A stretch of DNA of 22,092 bases from Paramacrobiotus richtersi. Lineage: Eukaryota > Tardigrada > Eutardigrada > Parachela > Macrobiotidae. Under the pieces are notes generated by a model. The model made no database searches and was not told the DNA's origin. It worked only from the letters and a program-made list of their open reading frames with translations. Location of the stretch: positions 1 through 22,092 of the forward strand of contig JAQGAU010001006.1 of NCBI GenBank assembly GCA_034698045.1. Reading direction: 5' to 3'. Below, piece after piece: positions 1 through 9,283 of the stretch (its first letter is position 1; each line of letters opens with the position of its first letter). A program made the position numbers and the translations under genes.

Positions 1-2811
1 TCCATAAATTCTGCGTGCTTCTCCGGATGGAGAAGTCGGACATGGGACTTCAAGTGTCCCACAAAATCACCGCAGTAGGGACATTTCTCCCTTTCGATGT
101 ACCGTTTGCTGTGTACTTTGATGTGACGAATCAGTTCGTCGAATTCCTCGAAAACCGACCCACATTCTGGGCATTCTCGTTCCACACCATCAAGATCAAG
201 AGTAACCGAATGTTGGCTGAGGTGTAATGTAAGGCTGGCTTCCGATGGAAAATGCACCCCGCAGTCGCGACATGGGAATCTGATTATCGCCGAAGGGTCC
301 TTTTTGGCTAGCCTTCTTAACGATCTTATAGACGTTAGTTTACGTCGACTTTTGTCAGTCCCAGGACAATCGGAAGTGTCTTCACCGTCAGGTGCACTGG
401 TATCCTTTGTTGTGCGAAAATCTGTCATTGGCGGCATTTCTTCGTCAGATTCACCCGCGAGTACAGATTTCTCGGTGGAGTTCATCAAACGGGGCGTTTT
501 GCTGCTTATCCGCGGCGGTTTGGATCGCAACCGTGTACTTCTTCGGACAGAGATTGGGTGTGGCGCTGGAGCATCCTGCTGCCGTTCCTTATCGAGATCA
601 ACTTCCTGTACCATATTTTCATTGGCATTCATGGACAATGCGGTTGTTTCGTCCAATATATGCAAACAATCGACGGCAAAAGATTTCACTGTAACACCGG
701 ATGGTTGACGCTCAACTTGTTCATCTACTGGTTTTCGTTGGCATTCGGATACACTGAACAATTCCAGATTACAGAAAGCGATGGGCTGTGTTGATCCGGA
801 TGTGAAATTTCCAATCGCATCGAGACAATCATTTCGATGCCCAACTTCGCGCAGCATCTCCGCATAGCTCCGGGAATACCAGACTTTCAGCTCCTGACCA
901 GGCCGCACATGTTTGGTGGTGACAAAAACGATCTCATCGTTCTTCACACAAGCCATCAGATTCTGTTCCTTCTTGTTATCCGCGAAACGAACATACCGCA
1001 TCCAGTTGCAGCAGTCATCGGAATCCATGTGAAACTGCTTGAATATCCCGTAATCAGCATCTTTCAGGCCGAACGGGGATAATTTCTTTGTTGATGAAAT
1101 GCAGAGCGTCCCGACCATTGGTCCAAATACCGTTTGAGGAGACAGTTCATATTTCGTAAAGACGCCTTTTTCTGAAAAGAAACACAACAGATATGGTTAG
1201 GCAACAAGAAAAAATAAGTTTTAATAAATTATTATTAATTTTATTTTTTATTAATTAAAAATTCAGAAAAATTAACAAACCTCCAGAATCTTGGCATAAG
1301 TCGATAATCAACGAGTCCGGGAGGCTGGCCAGCGCCAACGGCACCACCGGGGTGTTGTAGACGTAAGTCGTATGGAACCAACAAGGTTCACTGGAAAATT
1401 CTGCACAGTCTTCACAATCTATGAAATGAACATAAATAATCGTTAACAAAAACAAATTTCAAACTGCGCATGTCTTTCTGTTAATATTTTGCGATTCTGT
1501 ATCGCCGCAAATAATAATCCAGAAATATATCAGATTTCAAATTTCTACGGATTTCATAAACTTAGAAATACGTACATATGCCATCACAAACGTTCTCTTT
1601 CTCCCCAGCTATCGAAATATGTGGCAAGGAAGGAGCTGCTCTTGCGACATATTCTTCCGCATTGGAAAGCGGAAGTCCGGTTTCAAAATACTCTGCAATA
1701 AAAAAAATGTATCTTTAATAATTTACGACGATTTTTTTAATAATTTACAGTGAATATTTTAGTAATTTACAGCGATTTTTCAATAATTAACAGCGATTTT
1801 TTTTAATAATTTAGGGCAATTTTCAATAGTACAGAAAAATGTTTATCAGAACGTTTAATTTTTGTAACTTTGTTGGTCATTAGAACTGAACAGTTACTAT
1901 CGAATTATTCCAATAATTATTACCCGTGCTTACCATTCGATGAATGTAAGTACCGCGATGGAACCGCATTCTTTTTCAGGTTAAACACAGATTTCTCTGT
2001 CTTTTTCCGCTGACAAGCCGCTCCAAAATCTTCCTGTGTGAAATGGATTTCGCAAACATACGCATGATCCGACGGCGCAAATTCCGGCTGAAACTGGCGA
2101 CAAATTTCCGTCCATTTCGACCGACACCCGACACTCTTTGGGAAAGCATAAATTGTCCGTTTCTCTGCCTTCGAAGTCCGAGCTGCACTGTACGAGCATA
2201 AGGAACAAGTTTCATTCACTACGGATAACGAGGTCTCTTTGCGTAAGACTTTGGCGATCGCTTTCTCTTCGGGTGTTTTTTTTGGTCGTCCACGTCCACG
2301 CTTTGCACCTAAAGACAGATAGTGCTTTAAAAAAGTAACATAAACATGCATAAACCATTACTAGCTCAGTCAAGACCAAAAAAGAGAGAAATAATTTACC
2401 ACGAAATACGAAGCAAAATAATCAGTTAAAAATAATTATATCGAAAATCTTCGAAACGGACAACGAACCAAGCAGGTAAAATGCTCAAAACTAATACAAA
2501 AATTAATTACAAGAAAGGAGTACGAAGTTCTGTAAACGAACAATGAAAGCGCCCTGGATTCATAGTGAGGGAATTTCCTAATTTATTACTAAGTTATCTT
2601 CCACAATAACGATAACACTCCTACAGTCACATTGTAGTCACGTACTGGGTTCGTCTTGGGTAACGGGTGTTTCGTTTTCTCCGATTGCCTCATCATCTCG
2701 TGCTTTTCGAGGACGTCCTCTCTTACGCTTCGGTCTTTCGCTCGCGGAGCCATCGTGTGGATCATCTTGATGTGAGCATGCAGAACTATCTTGCATTGGT
2801 TTCTCCATCAT
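1..2811 (-). CDS. G1: AT-hook/THAP/PR-SET/C2H2 zinc-finger protein, PRDM9-like (3' end outside window)
   Basis: Likely a nuclear, DNA-binding PRDM-type protein. My exons: 2811-2646, 2308-1934, 1692-1576, 1418-1281 and 1171-1, all with GT-AG borders and phase 1 joins. They encode about 655 residues in an open frame that runs off the window. Domains in order: AT-hook (KRKRGRPRK, near residue 30); a second AT-hook (KRGRGRPKK, near 60); a classical THAP domain (about 80-180: C-x2-C, FP, W, CEIHF, and LKKNAVPS); zinc knuckle CEDCAEFSSEPCWFH (about 220); PR/SET (about 270-370: VFGPMVG, NWMRYVRF, EQNLMAC, ELKVWYSRSY); an acidic/basic linker; then the first C2H2 fingers. Knuckle and PR/SET place it with PRDM7/9/11. 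It is the only copy keeping VWY at the end of the PR domain, as in PRDM9. Methyltransferase activity is inferred only. The start uses the first of two adjacent ATGs. Confidence 0.85.
1714..1826. repeat. AT-rich tandem repeat in a G1 intron
   Basis: About five imperfect copies of a 21-24 bp unit, roughly TAATAATTTACAGCGATTTT, lie head to tail in the intron between the THAP exon and the following exon of G1. Copies differ by a few substitutions and T-run length. It looks like a small intronic minisatellite, and no function is visible. Confidence 0.75.
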
Positions 2812-3325
2812 TCCGTTACGGTTAATGGCGCACGAGGAAATTCGGCACGAAATCAGAAAGAAGCTGACACTGTTACCGATTCTGTAGTTGTAATTTATCC
2901 AATTTGAAAGAACATAAAACAGTCACAAAGATGGAAAAGACTAAAAAACTTCCAGAAAACCACATTTCATAATTCAGAAACCACATGAAACATTTTGACA
3001 AGCTTTTCTGCAGGCAGCAGGATGGGTCGCAGTAGCTGCCGCCTTGGGTCTGTCGCAGTATGTTCGCGCAGTTTACGGAACAAAACATATTTTTGAGGCT
3101 TAAAACCGCGAACAGAAATTAATTTTATTCTGTTGACATTTGTATTCCTCCGTACAGACTCGAAGAATTGACCATTCTGAAACGTTAAAAATTTGATTTT
3201 TTGCACAAATTCGCTCATTTGTTTTTGTACAATAATAATATCCTAAATAAGTTTAGAAGCCTTCAAGCCGTAGAAGTGCTGCGGCAGAACCCTGGATACA
3301 ACCATACTTCCAACTTCAGTAAACA
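2812..3325. other. Intergenic region between divergent G1 and SPOP-like genes
   Basis: These 514 bp separate the start codons of two genes read in opposite directions, so they should hold both 5' UTRs and promoters, possibly shared. I see no clear TATA box. A minus-strand frame of 83 codons (3218-2967) shows no domain and no family resemblance, so I do not call it a gene. Confidence 0.5.
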
Positions 3326-4778
3326 ATGGCTACGAGTTCGCAGGCGGGGATCATCGTGAATGAACGGATGGACCGCAAGACTACACCATTCACGCTGAAG
3401 TGGACGATCGATAAGTTAAGCACTCTTCGAAAGAAATCAGAACCATTTACCAGTGTCGGAATCACCATGCGGGAACTGGGACAGGATGACTTTTCAGGAC
3501 GTTGGCGTATTGATGTTAATCCATGTGTTATGAAGACTAAGGAAGGTGTCACAGAGTCCTACGTTGGAGTGTTTTTAGTCCTCACCGATGTCGATGTGGA
3601 ATCAGTCTCCTACACAGGCGAGAAATCTGTGGATGCCGAATTTGTAATCAGGTATGATCCAGTGCATTCTTGATTCTGGTATCTGACTTTGAGAATGCTA
3701 TAAGTTCGGACATTGTAAGTTAACCACTGCCGTGTACGTAATCAGAATCTGAGTTTGAGCCTTTCAAGCTTCGATGTCTTGACGCTTGTTATGCCTTCTT
3801 GTGAAACGATGTTCTGCTTTTCTTTACGTAGTAGTAGGTTTTTTATTGAGAATTTGCCATATGCATGAATGAAATCCCACAACAGAATGGCCTAGCCACT
3901 TGCAGAGCGGCGTAGTCTAATAAATATGTAAGTGTATCGAATACACCATGCTTGTTTTTCGCAGTGTAACCACCGGGAACGATGCCGATGTGATCGCTTT
4001 ACAAAAAAGTCCGCAAGAGCTCACATTTTGCAAGCAAGGCAGCTGGGGGCGTAAGAACCTTGTTTCCCATAGTGATTTATTTGGCGGCGACACAACGCCA
4101 GGGCTTCTTCAAGACGACTCTCTCACGATTGTCATTGAAGTAACAATGTACGGACAGCCGAAAGCAGTCAGAGCGCCGGAAATCGTTAAAGGAGATTCGT
4201 TAAAGCTGTACCAACAATTCGTACGACGTCAAGCTGAAGCCCTGGCTTCGAATCCCCGTCTGCAGTCTGCCGATTTCACAATTCATTCCAACGATGGCCA
4301 AGTTTTCCCGACTTATCGCGCACTCTTGATGAGCCACTCTCCAGTCTTCGCGGTCATGCTGTCGCACAATTCCGAAGAAAAGCGCCTGTCTCGCTGTGAA
4401 CTAAAGGATATCGACGGGGAAACGGTGGGAGTGCTGCTGGATTACGTGCACGGATGCGATATCGGAAAGGTCACCGCCACCAATGCGGAGAAGGTGCTGA
4501 TCATGGCGGACAAGTACGAGCTGCTGGATTTGCGTGCAGTGTGTGAGGGGATTCTGGGGCAGAGTGCTACAGGGGAGAATGCATTGCACTATCTGGTGCT
4601 GGCCAGTCAGAGGAATCTGGAGAAACTGAAAGAAGCGGCCTTGAATGTCATTCCAAAGAATATGGGTACGGTGTTGAAGCATGGGGCACTGCAGGAGGCC
4701 TTTCAATTTGATCCGGAGCTGATGCAGACCATCATGGAACACTGCTCGAAAAAGGTTCGCCTTAATGATATCGCTTGA
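3326..4778 (+). CDS. SPOP-like MATH-BTB-BACK protein, putative CUL3 E3 ligase adaptor
   Basis: Two exons, 3326-3651 and 3965-4778, joined at a phase 2 GT-AG intron, give 379 residues; human SPOP has 374. Domains: MATH (about 18-170: LKWTIDKL, WRIDVNP, then GSWGRKNLVSHSDLF from 134 and DDSLTIVIEVTMYG near 160-172); BTB/POZ (about 210-305: ADFTIHSNDGQVFP, SPVFAVML, ELKDIDGETVGVLLDYVHG, ADKYELLDLRAVCE); and a BACK-like C-terminus to 379. In this family MATH binds the substrate and BTB dimerises and binds cullin-3, so the expected role is substrate choice for ubiquitination, often nuclear. The usual FxxH of the BTB domain reads FPTY. The start has a good context (AAACAATGG). There is no obvious nuclear localisation tail. 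It is the only plus-strand gene in the window and is unrelated to the flanking array. Confidence 0.93.
3919..3924 (+). promoter_or_regulatory. AATAAA inside the SPOP-like gene intron
   Basis: A canonical poly(A) hexamer lies in the single intron. If the donor at 3652 is not used, the frame ends at 3673, so an intronically polyadenylated MATH-only transcript is possible. This is inference; AATAAA is also common by chance in AT-rich introns. Confidence 0.3.
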
Positions 4779-5359
4779 TGCACCGCCTTTTCATACGAGG
4801 GATTCGCGGAGTCTTGGAGGAACCGAAAGCGTTTCTTGAAGCGCATAAAGTGTTGCTTATGTTTTCTTTCTGCATTGTTGGGGTACAGGTTTAATTGGGG
4901 TAAAGGTTCCGATTAATTTTGATCTTGCTTTGTTTAGCGTTCGAGACACTCGGTACATGTCGGCTGTATCACTTACTGCAGATTTTTCTGTAGTAATCTA
5001 CTACACCAGGTTTTTACGCCTTCTGGTTATGGTGTTACGCGTTACCATGTTTGTATTACCTATGTTTACAAAATTAATAGTGCGGTTTGTGTTAAATTTT
5101 AAAGCGTGCGGTTTGTTTTATGTTTAATGCCGTGCTGATTGCGCTTGGTAATCAAACTGTAACGTGCATATGCAGTTATTCGTGCAGGCATCATAGTCCA
5201 CTTGGTCCTTGTCAGACCAAAGACTAAGCGTCCGAAAGAAGTCGAAGATTCCGAACGTGTCTGACGAGTGCCGATAGCGCGATTTGCGGACGCAGAATCA
5301 TTTCCTCTTATGTTTTTTTGGCAAAACATGGTACATACCGAATTTCTACGCATGTTTTG

Positions 5360-5365
5360 TTTATT
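5360..5365 (-). promoter_or_regulatory. Likely poly(A) signal of G2
   Basis: AATAAA on the minus strand, about 220 bp past the G2 stop codon. This is the same sort of distance as the signals seen after G3 and G4. Confidence 0.5.
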
Positions 5366-5390
5366 CTGTTTTTCTAAAAGTACTCACATT

Positions 5391-5414
5391 TCCAGGATCT
5401 GGAGAGATCCTGGA
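5391..5414. repeat. Perfect 10-bp inverted repeat with 4-nt loop
   Basis: TCCAGGATCT, then GGAG, then AGATCCTGGA. The arms are perfectly complementary. It lies just upstream (in G2 sense) of the G2 poly(A) signal, within the convergent 3' flanks. Confidence 0.8.
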
Positions 5415-5584
5415 CACGGACAACAACAAATATACAAACCGATTATGAGCCATTAGAGCAGTGGCTGTGCATATTCAAACCCTTTCAGTCAACAAGACGC
5501 ACAAAACCATAAATGACGCACATCAATGCAGAACAAAGTAATCAAAAAAATACCGAGATTCCATTCACCGCTAGGGTCTGACAT

Positions 5585-8500
5585 TCAACTCGCCGGTACT
5601 GCTTCTTTATGCATGCTTTTCACATGGGCCTTGAGGTTCCCTCGCGTGTGAAAACCTTTCCCACAGCGTTCACAGGAGAATTCATGAACATCCGAGTGGG
5701 TCCGCATATGCCGATCCAGCTTGCGCTGATTACGAAAAATCCTGTTACACAGCTCACATGACCGGACGTTCTTCAAAACATGCAGGTCACCCCAGTGTGT
5801 CCTGAGCCGATGGTATGTCCCGAAAATGGATGTACACTGCGGGCAGTGGAAACCGTCTTCTTCCTTATGCATCAGGATATGCTGGGACAAGGTACGCCAG
5901 GATTCCTCGATTTTTGCACATATCACACACTGTGGTGTTCCGTGTTTCTGAAAATCAGGAAGAAATGTCTCTCTAACGAAATGGGTAGTAAATACAGCAA
6001 CGCACTAATAAATATTCACCACAAGAATGTTGTATCACTGAATTATTAAACAACTGTCCATGAACTATTCCCGATAACGAAACCACGATCTTTTTTTAAA
6101 TATATGATCAATAATTATGATAAAGAATATAACAAACAAACCAAAGATTATTCTACCAGCAGTGTACTTTGTAATTTAGCAAGCAGCTATCGCCTACGGT
6201 CCGAAAGTTACAAAACAATACAGAAGAATCCAACAAGTCAAAAAAATCAGTGTGTGTGGCGACATAAAATGCGAAATTTCTAAACACGTACCGAAATACG
6301 ATGCATTCGAAGGCTGTGCGCAGACGCCATCTCCTGCCCACAGACATCGCAAGGGAATATTTCGCGTTGATCGCCATAGTGATTAGGATGAGCACGTCGG
6401 ACATGAGATTCCATATTTCCGTGTTCAATGGTCGTACAGGCACAATATTGACACTTTTCCATAGGAACATCCTTTGTTCCATGTTCATTGATATGTTGCA
6501 TCCACTCCGCTGCATCCTCGATGACAATATTACATTCCGGACATTCTTGTTCCATACTCTCAATGAGTCCGGAATGCTGGCGACTGTGTAGTGTCAATAA
6601 ATGTTCCGATGGGAAATACATACGACATTCGTCACAAATCAATACTTTCTCGGCGCTGGTTGCAGTTTCGTTCGAATCGAGAACAGCAATCTTTAGAGGA
6701 TGCGAATTCTGCAGATGCTGATCCATCCGGGTGGATGATATGGACAGATAACAGAACCGGCATCTTTCACGAGGTTCATACCGGGTCGAGTGGAGATTCA
6801 CATGCATGGCCAGCCAATTAAACTCATCAGAAAATAATCCACATTCCGGACACTCTTGTACATTCATCTCTTTCCCATCGTGCCAGAGACTGTGGATAAC
6901 GAGGCTTTCTTCAGACGGGAAGTGGACAAAGCATTCTGTGCATGGAAATTTTATGATCAAAGCGGGATTCTTTCTCATGGCTTTGGAACGCTTCTCCCGA
7001 TTCCGCGCCTGTTTTGCCCTTACCGTTGCATCTGCATTTGGTGCATTCGGTTGTACAAGGTCAGGACTGATCAGGGCCGATAAAGCTTCTACACTGAAGT
7101 CTTCCACCGGAGGTGGGTCCTGGTCTTCGTCCGTCGGGAGCGGCGGTCCAGGATTAACAAATCTGCGATAAATACTTTCATGATCCAAGTCCGAATCGTC
7201 TGCATCGCTCTCCTCGGCGCCGTAAAATCTGGTTTGATGGCGTTTACGCTTACTTCGTCGGACTACCGGACCGGTTCCTTCGACGAGCTGATGTTCAACC
7301 AGATCCGACTGCACTTCAGTGGGTTCAACAATTTCAACAGGATAAGCTTCCGGCTCCCAATCCGCAGGTAAACCGACTGGCTCAACGGGCTCCGGATACT
7401 GCTGCATAGGTTCCGGGCATTCTTTTAACATTTCCTCATACCTTCGCGAATATCCCACTTTCAGCTCCTCGCAGGCCTGGATTTCTTTGGTGGCGACGAA
7501 ATACACTTCACCATCGTGCAGACACGCCATCAGATTTTGCTCCAGCTTATTCTTCGCGAATCGAACATACCGCAACCAGTTGCAACAACTGTCCGAGTCC
7601 AGGTGGAAGCGTTTTATTCCAGATCTATCTTCCGCTCTACATCCAAATGGGCTGTACGCCGTGCTGCTGCACAGCGCACCGACCATTGGTCCAAATAATG
7701 TTTGAGGATAAATCGGGTTTTTCGAGAAAACTCCTTTTTCTACAGAAAAAAAACTGCCAGATTGTTCGCTGCCAGTTGATGTGATTATTGCTCATGCATC
7801 ACTCAATCAGCTCATTATTCAGCTGTAACCGTTTAACACATACATCGACAGAAATACAACTGTGCAAAAAGTTTGACTGTTTGACTTGTTGAAAGCAACC
7901 ACGTTAATGAAACAGAAGACTGTCTAACAGTAGAAATATTTTTTTGAAAACTGATATTTACCATGTGAATTTTCGCAGATCATCAAACAGTCTGGCAAAC
8001 TGGCCAGCGCCAACGGTACCACCGGAGTATTTTCGATATGTGACACATGGAACCAACACGCTTCCTCGGAAAACTCTCTACAGTCTTTGCAATCTGCAAA
8101 CAAAGTCCACACATTATCAATCACGCCGCTTTGTAACGTCCAAACGTACAAACAAGGTAACGTACAAATGGCATCACAAGTACGTTGTTCCCTCCTCCGC
8201 CGCGGAATCACACGGCGCTCTGGAATACGAGAGACAGAAACATCTTTTTTCTGCACGTTGTGCGAAGTCGATGGCTGCACAGGCTGTGTCACAGCAAGAA
8301 AAACTACAAAAAAATGAAACCACACATTCGGAGTCTGTTCTTTTGCGAGTGGGAATAACATCCGCAGAGAATTTCAATACCTTTAGTTTGCTTGGGACGT
8401 TTGGCTTGGCTCGGGATTCCAGAAAAAACGGATGGTACTGCTCCTGGCCTTAACTCCGGTGGATTCACTTTAGTCTGGAAGGGAGTTCCAGGGGTATAGA

Positions 8501-8705
8501 CTGGGAGAATATCGGACGGTTGGAAATGATCTTCGCAACACCAGATCGTTTTTGGAAAGGTCCCGTCGCACTGTGGGCGAACTGCTGCTTCCCAAGAAGC
8601 ACGCAACGGGGAATCGAGAGAACAAGAAAACATGTGTTTGCTAGGCGCCTCGTTGTTAGTACCCCATCCGTAGTTGCATCCAGGAACACAGCATCGTTGG
8701 CGCAT
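5585..8705 (-). CDS. G2: THAP/zinc-knuckle/PR-SET/11-finger C2H2 protein, PRDM9-like
   Basis: Probable nuclear DNA-binding chromatin regulator, 801 residues. My exons: 8705-8381, 8303-8166, 8093-7962, 7739-6292, 5947-5585. Joins are phase 1 except the last, which is phase 0 and splits finger 7. Residues 1-108 are a THAP-like domain (C-x4-C at the start, W, then CCEDHF and GAVPSVF). Residues 109-154 have no known fold. The zinc knuckle follows (155-198), but a 6-bp in-frame loss removes two residues found in the other copies (LMICENS against LMIDICENS). PR/SET covers about 199-300 (FGPMVG, CCNWLRYVRF, EQNLMACLHDGEVYF, ELKVGYS). An acidic linker with basic clusters (RRSKRKRHQ) leads to seven fingers here and four in the last exon. 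Start: MRQRCC matches G4; an in-frame ATG at 8744 is possible. Activity is not proven. Confidence 0.88.
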
Positions 8706-9283
8706 GTTTGAACGAGAAACTTTTGAATTGTGGAAAATCAACACAAATTTATCGGTGTGAATACTTGTTAAAACACGGTAACAGTCAAGAAACAGTCAAA
8801 AGGTAAAAACAGTCAAAAACCATAACAAAAAATTATAGTAAGTGCAGTCAGTGGAATGTGTGATCACTGTGTCGCTATAGCTGCCACCCATGGTTGTCGC
8901 AATACGGTAATGCGAGAAGAAAGACTAAAAAGAAAGACAGCCGAAAATCCGATAAACGAAATTCGGAACGAGTTTATTCTTTGTACCATGATCTGCGGAT
9001 GCAAAAAAATTCCCCTTAATTGTTTTCTGTAAATTATCGAATGTAATGTATCGAATTCGTTGTGCATCATTTTGTTTAATCTGATTTGGCGAAAGTCCTT
9101 ACACGTCCAACGTAGCATTTGAACAGTAATACAAAAACCGATTAATTACACATGTTAGCAAAAAAACATCTAGTACTGTATATCGAAGCCCTTTGAACAG
9201 TCATTGTACAAGACCAACAACTGAACGATACACAACAAACAGCGAAGTGATCGCAAAAACATACAGAGATCATATTCGGATAC
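8706..9283. other. Intergenic: G2 upstream region and G3 3' flank
   Basis: This 578 bp gap lies between the G2 start and the G3 stop. The sequence just before the G2 ATG (CAAAAGTTTCTCG...) resembles that before the G4 ATG (CAAAAGTGTCCGT...), supporting a common 5' leader. The rest resembles the flanks downstream of G2 and G4. I see no separate gene. Confidence 0.55.
8973..8978 (-). promoter_or_regulatory. Likely poly(A) signal of G3
   Basis: AATAAA on the minus strand, about 305 bp past the G3 stop codon. Confidence 0.45.

Larger units (their letters stand above)
4779..5584. other. Convergent 3' flanks of the SPOP-like gene and G2
   Basis: This 806 bp gap lies between two convergent stop codons and should hold both 3' UTRs. 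The half nearest G2 resembles the sequence downstream of G3 and G4 (for example, an ACCGATT/ACCGACT segment and an ATTCCATTTCACCG-like stretch before the stop). It also holds a G2 poly(A) signal and a perfect hairpin. I see no gene. Confidence 0.6.

Noticed and set aside
304-708. Plus-strand open frames of 60 to 170 codons across the array (for example 304-708, 6806-7171, 10310-10816, 13769-14167)
   Set aside because: They lie antisense to well-supported PR/SET and finger exons, have no domains, and recur at matching places because the exons are paralogous.
1934-2308. THAP domain as part of a P-element-like transposon
   Set aside because: No transposase catalytic region, terminal inverted repeats or target duplication is visible. 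The THAP exon splices in phase to the following knuckle and PR/SET exons, so it reads as a host gene exon.
2967-3218. 83-codon minus-strand frame upstream of G1
   Set aside because: It begins with a plausible ATG but has no recognisable domain, no counterpart in the other copies and no clear splice link to G1.
8304-8744. A single-exon 146-residue THAP protein
   Set aside because: The frame passes a good donor at 8381 (AAAG/GTATTG), after which similarity to G4 ends. Splicing to 8303 restores the phase 1 pattern, so this is the first exon of G2.
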